A DNA stretch of 47,874 nt from Corynebacterium lipophiloflavum DSM 44291 (GTDB lineage Bacteria; Actinomycetota; Actinomycetes; Mycobacteriales; Mycobacteriaceae), in assembly GCF_000159635.1 (NCBI RefSeq), contig NZ_GG667196.1, positions 2,368 through 50,241 on the forward strand, given 5' to 3'. Both the position numbers and the translations under genes were made by a program. Below, piece by piece: positions 1-6,938 of this stretch; position 1 is the stretch's first letter; each line of letters begins with the position of its first letter. The notes beneath the pieces are model-generated. The model had not been told where the DNA came from, searched no databases, and saw only the letters and a list, made by a program, of their open reading frames with translations.

Positions 1-90
1 CTCATGTGTTCATGGGGTCCCTCACCGGCAGTTACAGATACACCACGCTAATGGACTCCACCCTTCGGGCATTACGCCTTCGGCAGCTAG
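1..90. mobile_element. Possible insertion-sequence end (IS256-like), fragment
   Basis: No gene is visible here. The stretch around 15-60 resembles, from memory only, the terminal region of IS256-family elements found in corynebacteria. It stops abruptly against an unrelated gene fragment at about 91. No transposase reading frame is in the window, so any element would lie to the left. Identification is weak and rests on resemblance and on the broken neighbour. Confidence 0.22.
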
Positions 91-288
91 CGCGGGCCAT
101 CTGCGGAAAAGATCGCCAAGACTCATCTGGAGATCACCCAGGCTGCGGACGAAATCGGCGTGAACAACGCGTCCTTCCGAGTCCACCACTTCGCGCTGCA
201 GGCCTCCGCCCCGATGCCGCTGCTGTGTGCTGTCGCGGCCACCACCAAAAACATCGAGGTGGGCACCGGCGGCATCGACATGCGCTAG
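91..288 (+). pseudogene. Fragment of a luciferase-like flavin-dependent monooxygenase
   Basis: An open stretch of 65 codons without a start reads like the N-terminal part of an LLM-class flavin-dependent oxidoreductase. It has the typical order GVNNASFRVHHF, then a short hydrophobic strand, then IEVGTGGIDMR. It is closed on both sides: an in-frame TAG lies at 88-90 and another TAG at 286-288 follows where the family continues for more than 200 residues. It is therefore a remnant with both ends missing. The opposite strand is open here only because of base composition. It marks the left edge of an unstable region next to the mercury-resistance genes. Confidence 0.6.
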
Positions 289-331
289 CGCATATCGGGG
301 TTGTAGCGTTTGAGTCATTGACTCCCGTCGT

Positions 332-721
332 CTACAAGTACCTACACACTTGATCGGGGCTGCACGTTTCAGGGTCCGGGTGCGCGGCGTCCTGTCTGAG
401 GTCCGCGATAGTGTCGCGCAGCACGGAGAGCTGCGCGATCTGCTGCTCGATCTCAGCGAGGCGCACGTCAAGCAGGTCGCGCACGTGCTCGCAGGGCGCA
501 TGGCCGCCGTCGCGGATGTCGAGGATCTGGCGGATCTGGGCGAGGGTGAGGCCCGCGGCCTGGCCGCGGTGGACGAAGTCGATCCGAGCGACCGTCTCGG
601 GCGCGTAGTCGCGGTATCCGGACGGCGTGCGCTCGGTCGGGGGCAGAAGGCCCTGTTCCTCGTAGAAGCGAAGGGTCTTCGCGGTAGTGCCCGCCCTCTC
701 GGCGAGTTCTCCGATCCGCAT
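332..721 (-). CDS. merR: MerR-family metal-responsive regulator (Hg/divalent metal type)
   Basis: A 129-residue MerR-family activator. The N-terminal winged helix-turn-helix is complete (MRIGELAERAG, then RFYEEQGLL, then GYRDY), followed by the long dimerisation helix at about 78-110. Three cysteines, C77, C120 and C126, sit where the metal ligands of MerR/ZntR/CadR lie. A cysteine at position 77, where the copper sensor CueR has serine, is the mark of divalent-metal sensors in this family. A strong Shine-Dalgarno (plus-strand complement at 728-735) precedes the ATG. It is divergent from merA, and the operator at 746-777 fits joint control. Mercury is the likely inducer because of merA; cadmium, zinc or lead cannot be excluded from sequence. 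Confidence 0.85.
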   Translation of the reverse strand: MRIGELAERAGTTAKTLRFYEEQGLLPPTERTPSGYRDYAPETVARIDFVHRGQAAGLTLAQIRQILDIRDGGHAPCEHVRDLLDVRLAEIEQQIAQLSVLRDTIADLRQDAAHPDPETCSPDQVCRYL

Positions 722-745
722 TGCTGTCTCCCTCCGTGGCCGCGC

Positions 746-777
746 TTGACCTTCCCCTGCACTGGAAGGTCTAGTAT
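746..777 (+). promoter_or_regulatory. MerR-type promoter/operator of merA
   Basis: The -35 TTGACC (746-751) and -10 TAGTAT (772-777) are separated by 20 bp, the overlong spacer that MerR-family activators correct by DNA distortion. Between them is a perfect 8-bp inverted repeat, GACCTTCC (748-755) and GGAAGGTC (764-771), with an 8-bp spacer. The arms resemble copper-responsive CueR operators more than classical mercury operators. The site lies in the merR-merA divergent gap, so the regulator probably also controls its own gene. Confidence 0.88.
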
Positions 778-819
778 GGCTGAGACAGAGCAGAAAGCCA
801 AGAGTTGACAGGAGCAGCG

Positions 820-2244
820 ATGCCTACGAAGTACGATCTCGCCATCATCGGATCGGGAGGCGGCGCGTTCGCCGCTGCGATCCGCGCCAGCACGCTCGGG
901 AAGTCGGTGGTGATGATCGAGCGTGGCACGCTCGGCGGCACCTGCGTGAACACGGGCTGCGTGCCGTCGAAGGCCCTCATCGCCGCCGCCGATGCACGGC
1001 ACGTCGCCGCCGACGCCGCCGACCGGTTCCCGGGGATCGCGACGACGGCAGGCCCAGTGGACATGCCCGCGCTGATCGCCGGGAAGCAGGCGTTGGTCGA
1101 GACGATGCGGGGCGAGAAGTACGCCGACGTCGCCGATTCATACGGGTGGCACGTCCGGCGGGGAGACGCCGGGTTCGCGGGCACCCCGGACGCGCCGGTG
1201 TTGGAGGTCACCGCCGCAGACGGAGCGGTCGAGACGATCGAGGCCGAGCACTACCTGGTCGCCACCGGTGCGCGGCCGTGGTCTCCGCCGATCGACGGCC
1301 TGGACGAGGCCGGGTACCTGACCTCGACCACGGCGATGGACCTGACCGAGGTCCCCGAGTCGATGCTGGTGCTCGGCGGCGGCTACGTCGCCCTGGAGCA
1401 GACGCAGCTGTTCGCCCGCCTCGGCTCCCAGGTCACGCTGCTGGTGCGGTCCCGGCTCGCGTCGAAGGAGGAGCCGGAGGTGTCCCGGACACTGCAGGAG
1501 GTGTTCGCCGACGAGGGCATCCGGGTGGTCCGCCGCGCGGTGCCGACCCGGGTGTCCCGGGACGCGGCGACCGGGCAGGTCGTGGTTACCGCGGACGTGT
1601 CCGGCGGCTCGCAGGAGTTCCGCGCCGACCAGGTGCTCGTCGCCTTCGGACGCCGTCCCGTCACCGACGGCTTGAACCTCGATGCGGTCGGGGTGAAGAC
1701 CGGGGACTCCGGCGAGGTGGTCGTCTCCGACCATCTGCAGTCGTCGAACCCGCGGATCTGGGCCGCGGGCGACGTGACCGGGCACCCGGAGTTCGTCTAC
1801 GTCGCGGCCCACCACGGCACCCTCGTCGCCGAGAACGCGTTCGCCGACGCCGACCGGTCCGTCGACTACTCCCATCTGCCGCGGGTGACGTTCACCGGAC
1901 CGGCGATCGGCGCGGTCGGGATGACCGAGAAGGAGGTCGTCGCCGCGGGGATCCGCTGCGACTGCCGCGTGCTGCCCCTGGAGTATGTGCCCCGGGCGGT
2001 GATCAACCGCGACACCCGCGGGTTCATCAAGATCGTCGTGAACGCCGATACGAGCGAGATCCTCGGCCTCACCGCCGTCGCCAAGGACGCCGGGGAACTC
2101 GCCGCCGCAGGCGTCCACGTGCTCGGCAAGACCATCGCCGAAGTCGCCGACGCCTGGGCCCCCTACCTGACCATGACCGAAGGCATCCGGATCGCCGCGA
2201 AGTCCTTCACCACCGACCCGTCACTGCTCTCGTGCTGCGCATGA
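820..2244 (+). CDS. merA: Mercuric reductase MerA, short form without N-terminal metal-binding domain
   Basis: A 474-residue flavoprotein of the pyridine nucleotide-disulfide oxidoreductase family, which reduces Hg(II) to Hg(0) with NADPH. It has the N-terminal FAD-binding IIGSGGG, the redox-active pair GGTCVNTGCVPSK (C42, C47), the second nucleotide-binding LGGGYVALE, the FAD-binding AAGDV, and the MerA-specific C-terminal vicinal cysteines SCCA (C472, C473). The C-terminal pair separates MerA from dihydrolipoamide dehydrogenase. The heavy-metal-associated domain found in many MerA proteins is absent, and no merB or merP is seen. The ATG at 820 is preceded by AGGAG (810-814); an in-frame start at 805 is less likely. 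Confidence 0.93.
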   Translation: MPTKYDLAIIGSGGGAFAAAIRASTLGKSVVMIERGTLGGTCVNTGCVPSKALIAAADARHVAADAADRFPGIATTAGPVDMPALIAGKQALVETMRGEKYADVADSYGWHVRRGDAGFAGTPDAPVLEVTAADGAVETIEAEHYLVATGARPWSPPIDGLDEAGYLTSTTAMDLTEVPESMLVLGGGYVALEQTQLFARLGSQVTLLVRSRLASKEEPEVSRTLQEVFADEGIRVVRRAVPTRVSRDAATGQVVVTADVSGGSQEFRADQVLVAFGRRPVTDGLNLDAVGVKTGDSGEVVVSDHLQSSNPRIWAAGDVTGHPEFVYVAAHHGTLVAENAFADADRSVDYSHLPRVTFTGPAIGAVGMTEKEVVAAGIRCDCRVLPLEYVPRAVINRDTRGFIKIVVNADTSEILGLTAVAKDAGELAAAGVHVLGKTIAEVADAWAPYLTMTEGIRIAAKSFTTDPSLLSCCA

Positions 2245-2293
2245 ACGGCAACGCATGCAATCGGAGAGATCTCATCCGGAAGAGGTGCAGACG

Positions 2294-2596
2294 ATGAGCG
2301 CCGATCACGACCGCGACGAACGGCGCGCCGGTCCCATCGTCGCCGCAGGGACCGGGCTGCTCCTACTGGCATGCTGCGCGCTTCCGTTGCTGCTCTGCTG
2401 CGGCCTGCCGCTCATCGCGGCGGGCGGAGCACTCGCAGGCGTCGGAGGGCTCCTCGGCAATCCCTGGATCATCGGTGCCGGGATCGCCGTCGCGATGGCC
2501 GTCACGGCCGGGATGCTCGTCAGGCTACGGCGGCGGCACCGAGGCCGCAGGACTGGCTGCTGCGAAAATCCTTCGACTGCTGGTCGGAACCGGTAG
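2294..2596 (+). CDS. Small Cys-rich two-helix membrane protein, putative mercury transporter (MerF/MerT-like)
   Basis: A 100-residue protein with a charged N-terminus, a first membrane helix carrying two cysteine pairs (LACCALP and LLCCGLP), a Gly-rich turn and a second helix (about 58-75), then an Arg-rich segment and a C-terminal CC pair. Paired cysteines in the first helix followed by a short loop and a second helix is the layout of the mercury uptake proteins MerF, MerT and MerE, which hand Hg(II) to MerA. The gene follows merA by 49 bp on the same strand and probably shares its promoter. Sequence similarity to a named Mer family is only suggestive, so no symbol is given. Confidence 0.6.
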   Translation: MSADHDRDERRAGPIVAAGTGLLLLACCALPLLLCCGLPLIAAGGALAGVGGLLGNPWIIGAGIAVAMAVTAGMLVRLRRRHRGRRTGCCENPSTAGRNR

Positions 2597-2614
2597 CTCG
2601 ATCGGATCCAGCCA

Positions 2615-3502
2615 TCACCGCCAACGGGGCCACCTCGGCATCCCGCGGCCCTTCCAGGTCTCCACGAGACCGGCGACCCAGCGGACGGACGCGAAGAGTC
2701 CGTAGCCGGCCCCGGCGAGGCCCATGGAGACCACGAGCCAGCGACCGATCCCGAGCCACACGCTCCCGTCCACGTCGAGGGCCCACTGAGCGCCCGTGAT
2801 AAGCCCGGCGACGGCCATCCAAACACCCGCGACGATCACTGCGACCGGCAGCAGCGCGAGGCACATCGACGCGGCGACAGACCAAAGCTGACGGGCCTCC
2901 AGCTTCGCCGTTGTGGCGATGATCTTTTCGGCCCGCTCGTTCGCGGCGTCAATCTTGGCTGTTGCCACGGCCCCGGCGTCGGCAGCGGCCCTCTCGATCG
3001 ACTGCACAGCCTGATCCCGGGCCGTGCTGATCGCGCTCGTCGCCTCGGCGCTGGCTTGGGTGATCGACTCCCGCCAGGCCTTCTGCGCACCGTTCGCGGC
3101 CCGCTCGAACTTAGCCCGGCTCTCATCGAGATGCTTGGCGGCAGCCTCGGACTTAGAGGCTGAGCCCTTCAGACTCTCCCCGTTGAGGTTCACGCTCATA
3201 CCCGCGAGAGTGGACGCGATTCCGGCGAGCAGTTCGCTGTTCTCGTTCGACTCCGGCGGCGGCGACGTTGAGGTCAGCTGATGCGAGATCGCGGAGAGCT
3301 GCTTCTCCTGCTCCTCGGTGTCCACCTTCACGAACCCCGCGAGCTTCTTCTGCTGCTCGGTCAGCGTGGCGATCCTCGTATTCTGCGCCTCGACGGCGGC
3401 GAGGATCGAGGTCAACAGCTCCATCGTCTCCGGACTGCCGAGCGGCTGCGGCGACTGCACGGGCCCGTTCTGCTGCTTCAGCCTGTCGAGCGCTGCGCTC
3501 AT
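2615..3502 (-). CDS. Coiled-coil membrane protein nested in the relaxase 3' end (MobB-like position)
   Basis: A 295-residue protein. The N-terminal two-thirds is charged and Ala/Gln/Glu-rich, with long predicted coiled-coil stretches, for example residues about 100-200. Near the C-terminus are two hydrophobic segments (LLPVAVIVAGVWMAVAGL and WLVVSMGLAGAGYGLFA) and a basic tail ending in WPRWR. Its first 350 nt overlap the relaxase gene in another frame. The ATG at 3502 has GGAG upstream; a longer in-frame extension to 3724 looks like relaxase antiphase sequence. In mobilisable plasmids such as RSF1010 a membrane-anchored helper (MobB) is encoded inside mobA in the same way. Function is inferred from position and architecture only. 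Confidence 0.68.
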   Translation of the reverse strand: MSAALDRLKQQNGPVQSPQPLGSPETMELLTSILAAVEAQNTRIATLTEQQKKLAGFVKVDTEEQEKQLSAISHQLTSTSPPPESNENSELLAGIASTLAGMSVNLNGESLKGSASKSEAAAKHLDESRAKFERAANGAQKAWRESITQASAEATSAISTARDQAVQSIERAAADAGAVATAKIDAANERAEKIIATTAKLEARQLWSVAASMCLALLPVAVIVAGVWMAVAGLITGAQWALDVDGSVWLGIGRWLVVSMGLAGAGYGLFASVRWVAGLVETWKGRGMPRWPRWR

Positions 3503-4376
3503 GTTCCTGCTCCATCTGCTGCTGGTGGTAGTCGAAGAACGCCTGCGCGCCCTCCGGGGTGAAGTCCGCCGAGAGTGCGCTCGTGCGCTTGCGGCGCTCG
3601 GCACGCCCGGACTCGCCGCGGCGGTCCTCGATGTAGAGCGTCCAGGTCTCCTGCCCGGCGCGTTTGCCCTTCTTGCTGACGGGGCTGTGCAGCCGCATCC
3701 GTGGCACCCGATCCCCGTCATCACCGAGCTGCTGGTTCTGCTCCTCGATCACCGAGACCAGACCGGCCTTGTCCACCGCGCGGGGATCGGCCAGTGCGGC
3801 GCTCATCCGGTCGCCCATCTCGCGGTCGAGCGACCCCTCGGCGAAGTCTTCGCGGCGCAGCTCCCAGTCCTTCGGCGCGTGCTCCAGCCGCTTCACGACC
3901 GAGAGCCCGTGCTCTCGCATCAGCTCGTCGTTCGCCGACTGCACGCCCTTCTGATTCCCGGCCTTGCGGTCGTGGAACGTGCGATAGTCCGAGAGCGCCT
4001 TTCCCGTGCGGTTGTTGTGATTGAGAACCAAAATATGGTTGTGCGGCTTCTTTCCCCGCCCATCCACGTGACTGACGACGAGGCAGTCGGAATCCGGGTG
4101 CATCTTCTTGGCGAGCTGGTAGCCCAGGTCGTTCACCCGCTGCACGTGTTCGGGGTTCTTCGGGTCGAACTCCTCGTCGCTGAACGACTGGCGGTAGTGC
4201 AGCGCCTCGACCTCGCGCGTCGTGTTCTGCGTGAGCGCCCGTGCGCGCGCCGAGAACGCGCCGGGGCCTCCCGGCACTTCGCACGTGATCGCGACGCCCC
4301 GCTCGTCCTCCTTCCCGCGGATATAGTGCTCGGTGTCGGCGGCGCTGGTGCTCGGGCTGTAGTGGGTGGTGCTCAT
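3153..4376 (-). CDS. Plasmid mobilisation relaxase (MobA/Rlx type)
   Basis: A 407-residue relaxase that would nick the transfer origin of a mobilisable plasmid. The N-terminal part is catalytic: a tyrosine at position 6 (THYSPS), the segment ALHYRQSFSDEEFD at about 60, and the metal-binding histidine motif VSHVDGRGKKPHNH, with the distal HNH typical of the relaxase fold (PF03432-like). The C-terminal third is charged, low-complexity and Arg/Glu-rich, and overlaps the next gene in another frame. The start ATG overlaps the stop of the broken mobC remnant (ATGA). It resembles relaxases of small actinobacterial plasmids. No replication gene is in the window, so this is probably an integrated plasmid piece. 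Confidence 0.83.
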   Translation of the reverse strand: MSTTHYSPSTSAADTEHYIRGKEDERGVAITCEVPGGPGAFSARARALTQNTTREVEALHYRQSFSDEEFDPKNPEHVQRVNDLGYQLAKKMHPDSDCLVVSHVDGRGKKPHNHILVLNHNNRTGKALSDYRTFHDRKAGNQKGVQSANDELMREHGLSVVKRLEHAPKDWELRREDFAEGSLDREMGDRMSAALADPRAVDKAGLVSVIEEQNQQLGDDGDRVPRMRLHSPVSKKGKRAGQETWTLYIEDRRGESGRAERRKRTSALSADFTPEGAQAFFDYHQQQMEQEHERSARQAEAAERARAVAAAARQSGDDGAVDLDPRRRRGAEYEDRHADRAAEEARGVREGGHRGAGEAALRDLASADLNVAAAGVEREQRTARRNRVHSRGYEREPQRGESEGLSL

Positions 4377-4687
4377 GCGACCGTCCGATCCCCGAGCAGG
4401 GCGCGGACCTCGCGCAGCAGCTCGATCAGCTCGGGCACCTCCGACGACAGCGCCACCGCCTCACCGGCACGTGCCCGGTGGTCCAGGTCGTTGACGTTGA
4501 TCGCCAGCGGGCGGATCTGCGCGGCCAGCTCGCGCGCGTCCGCCGACGCCCGCACACGCGCCTCGACCCCGAGCAGGTGCGCGGCCACGGCGGCGTCCAA
4601 CTCCTCGCTCCGAGCGGGAGGCGTGGAGGGCATCGCGTACGGCGGTCCGCACCCACGTGCTCGGAGCCAGCCCGAGCCGCTCGCGGA
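4373..4687 (-). pseudogene. mobC remnant: relaxosome accessory protein, truncated and frameshifted
   Basis: Two frames together spell a MobC-like protein. The upstream part reads GLAPSTWVRTAVRDALHASRSE and the downstream part EELDAAVAAHLL...ELIELLREVRALLGDRTVA; the switch at about 4607-4615 is explained by one inserted base. The downstream frame contains the IRPLAINVNDL segment resembling the NLNQLAR region of MobC proteins. The 5' end is missing: from about 4690 leftward in the gene direction the DNA belongs to an unrelated broken gene on the other strand. The stop overlaps the relaxase start, as expected for a former mobC-mobA operon. Confidence 0.55.
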
Positions 4688-5609
4688 AATCAAGGAGTAT
4701 TTGGAGGTTATCAATGAGAAGCTCGACATTCTCCTTCGCCAGCGCAGAATTGATGCGCTGGCCCAGCTTGGCGGTATCCAGTACACGATTGAAGAAGCTG
4801 ACTAACTCTACCGACGCGATAACAGCGTTTCGGCAACCACTTGGTCGAAGGTCGCCCACCTAGGATCAGAGCTGAATGGCATCGAGTCTTACGCCATCGA
4901 ACAACTCGATGACGCAGTTGATCAACTTCGGAAGCAGAAGAACAACTCCAAGAAACTTGAAACCCTCCTAGCTGGGTTGAAAGGCGATCTGCCGCTTTGG
5001 CTGGGTGTGGCTGCTCGGAGCATCTACCTCCATGATCGGATGTATGTCTTTGAGATCGCCCACGTGAACGAGTTTGAGCCCCGCCAGCTGGATTCTCACC
5101 GAGAGGGAATCCACGACGCGCGCAAGGATCGATTGGAATCGACCACCCGACGTCTGCTCGAGATGGATACAGCCGTCCGTGAGACAGCCAAGTTGAGCAA
5201 TCAGGTCTGGGTGACCAACCCGATTCGCGCACGCCACATCACTGCTCACGCGAACAGTATTCACGACATTATTAGTGTGTTCGCGCAGCATGTGCGGATG
5301 AGTGTGGAGGATGCGGAACGTCTCCAGGTCCAAGGCTGGCGTCAATCTGTGATGTCGCTAGCGGGAGACACGGTCGATGCCGCGAACCGCGCCCGTCAGT
5401 CAGCGGTGGATCAGGCGCAGAAGGCCACCGAGAAAATTCGCGACATGAACGACGACCGGCTGCTTGCGAAGGCCGCTGAAATCGAAGCCCGACGGGAGAA
5501 AAAGGAGAAAAGAGCGCTCGAATCAACCGACGACGAGAATCGTGCTGAGACAGATTCCCGTCCGTCGCGACGCGGTCTCCGCTTCCGCCGAGACGAGAAA
5601 GGGTTGTAG
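4668..5609 (+). pseudogene. Broken hypothetical gene, 5' end lost and in-frame TAA
   Basis: One frame stays open from about 4668 to 5609 except for a TAA at 4803-4805. Before it the sequence reads like protein (LAEIKEYLEVINEKLDILL, LGGIQYTIEEAD). After it coding resumes at once in the same frame (VSATTWSKVAHLGSELNGIES) and continues through a charged, coiled-coil-rich C-terminus ending RFRRDEKGL. There is no convincing start in front of either part, and the 5' end abuts the mobC remnant. The best reading is a former longer gene, truncated and then hit by a nonsense mutation. A shorter product from TTG 4977 (210 residues) is possible. I recognise no family. Base composition is lower in GC than in the mer genes. 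Confidence 0.55.
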
Positions 5610-5628
5610 CGCACCTAGGCTGGGCGGC

Positions 5629-6072
5629 ATGAACGACCTGACCATCGCGCCCGGCCCGGGGATCCCCGACGGTGCGGTCATCGCCGCCGCCGATCTCGCG
5701 GAGCGGTTCGCAAAGTCGTCGAGTCCGGGCGGCCAGGGCGTCAACACGACCGACAGCAAGGTCCAGCTTTCCATCGATATCACTGAAAGCGCATCGCTTA
5801 CCGACGACCAACGCCGCCGCATCTTGCGCAACCTCGAGCACCGCTTGGACGGCTCCGTCCTCACCGTGTCTGCGTCGACCCAGCGGTCGCAGGTGCGCAA
5901 CCGAGCTGAGGCACGCAAACGCATGGCCGCCCTGTTGCGCGAGGCCCTCGCCCCGCCCCCTCGCCCGCGGCGCAAAACGAAGCCGACGCGGGGCTCGGTA
6001 CGGCGCCGTCTCGAAGCAAAGAGGCGGCGCTCGGAGCTGAAGTCGACGAGGCGACGGCCCCAGATTCCCTAA
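5629..6072 (+). CDS. arfB: ArfB-type peptidyl-tRNA hydrolase (ribosome rescue)
   Basis: A 147-residue release-factor-like protein that frees stalled ribosomes lacking a stop codon. The catalytic GGQ motif is at residues 34-36 (SSPGGQGVNTTDSKV), with the compact fold of the ICT1/ArfB family and none of the codon-recognition domains of RF1/RF2. The C-terminus is long and very basic (RPRRKTKPTRG, then RRLEAKRRR), matching the tail that sits in the empty mRNA channel. The start ATG is preceded by TAGGCT (5616-5621) with a 7-nt gap and no Shine-Dalgarno, suggesting a leaderless transcript. It is probably a core gene between accessory genes. Confidence 0.9.
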   Translation: MNDLTIAPGPGIPDGAVIAAADLAERFAKSSSPGGQGVNTTDSKVQLSIDITESASLTDDQRRRILRNLEHRLDGSVLTVSASTQRSQVRNRAEARKRMAALLREALAPPPRPRRKTKPTRGSVRRRLEAKRRRSELKSTRRRPQIP

Positions 6073-6079
6073 TTCGGGC

Positions 6080-6385
6080 CTACGCCGAAGCAGCTTGGAC
6101 CGGCTGAATCTGTTCGATCTCGGCGAGGGCCTTATCCTCCGCCACCTCAATCTCATACTGGTTCTGCAGATTCATCCAGAAGATCGGCTCGACGCCAAAG
6201 TATTCTCCGAGCCTGAGCGCGGTGTCAGCTGTAATTCCGCGTTTCCCGTGCACGATCTCGTAGATACGACGAGGGGGCACCCCGATCGATACGGCAAGCT
6301 TGTGCTGAGTGATTTCAAATCCCTCAATGAAATCCTCGAGAAGAATCTCTCCAGGATGAATCGGCGGGTAAAGCTTCTCCGACAT
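6080..6385 (-). CDS. higA: HigA-type antitoxin, XRE family
   Basis: A 101-residue antitoxin and repressor with the typical opening YPPIHPGEILLEDF and a single helix-turn-helix (TQHKLAVSIGVPPRRIYEIVHG), followed by the family helices TADTALRLGEYFG and FWMNLQNQYE. The HPGE opening is a hallmark of HigA-type (VapI) proteins. It lies 8 bp downstream of the toxin gene, the toxin-first order typical of higBA. The start ATG at 6385 was chosen over an upstream in-frame option because the family begins just before YPP. It should bind the toxin and the palindrome upstream of higB. Confidence 0.9.
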   Translation of the reverse strand: MSEKLYPPIHPGEILLEDFIEGFEITQHKLAVSIGVPPRRIYEIVHGKRGITADTALRLGEYFGVEPIFWMNLQNQYEIEVAEDKALAEIEQIQPVQAASA

Positions 6386-6393
6386 GGCGTTCC

Positions 6394-6675
6394 TTAGTGG
6401 TAGTCCTCGATGGTCACTGGCTCGGGCCCCGAGCTCGTCCAGCGAAAAGTGATTCTCCACTGGTCATTGACCCGGATGCTGAAAGTCCCTTTCCTGTCGC
6501 CCTTGAGCGCCTCTAGGCGGTTCCCGGTCGGCACGCCGAGGGAGTCAAGAGAGACTGCCGCATCGAGCTGGTGGAGTTTCTTGTTCGCCGACTTGTGGAT
6601 CCGAGGATCCAATTTCGGAACCGGCTCACGCAGAAACACCAGTTCTGTTTGTCGATTCCCGAACGACTGAATCAT
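6394..6675 (-). CDS. higB: HigB-type toxin (RelE/ParE superfamily mRNA interferase)
   Basis: A 93-residue toxin of the HigB/RelE superfamily, expected to cleave mRNA on translating ribosomes. Visible features are the N-terminal IQSFGNRQTELVF, the LDAAVSLDSLGVPTGNRLEALKGDRKG segment with the conserved N-x-LE-x-LKG-x-R-x-G pattern, and the core strand FSIRVNDQWRITFRW, whose Arg residues belong to the active site in relatives. The length is normal and no disruption is seen. It is the first gene of a two-gene operon with higA and is controlled from the inverted repeat at 6695-6723. Confidence 0.9.
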   Translation of the reverse strand: MIQSFGNRQTELVFLREPVPKLDPRIHKSANKKLHQLDAAVSLDSLGVPTGNRLEALKGDRKGTFSIRVNDQWRITFRWTSSGPEPVTIEDYH

Positions 6676-6694
6676 GCTTCACCCTATCCCCAAT

Positions 6695-6723
6695 AACGCG
6701 AAGCGTCAATAACGCATCGCGTT
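6695..6723 (-). promoter_or_regulatory. higBA operator
   Basis: A near-perfect inverted repeat: AACGCGAAGCGT (6695-6706) and ACGCATCGCGTT (6712-6723), 11 of 12 positions matching, 5-bp spacer. The motif CAATAACGC also occurs twice as a direct repeat. It lies 20-48 bp upstream of the higB start, where HigA proteins bind. The 215 bp from 6724 to the end of the next gene at 6939 hold nothing I recognise. Confidence 0.7.
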
Positions 6724-6938
6724 AAACGTTGAACTTGAACTCCACCACGTTATGGCTACCGTGACATTAGAGCTGTCCACCACTCAAGCTGTCTCACTCC
6801 TACGTCATAGCCACAGTTCTGTCCCAGCGGAGTCACCGGCTGGCATAACGTACCGACGAACGCTGGTCGATCTGTCAGCGCTGTTCTGTTTGTCCAAGCC
6901 GCGGAGAACGAGAGCCTGCCACGAGTCCAGGCCCGACT

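Noticed and set aside
4977..5609. An intact 210-residue gene starting at TTG 4977
   Set aside because: Protein-like sequence continues upstream in the same frame to about 4668, interrupted only by the TAA at 4803, so a broken longer gene explains the data better.
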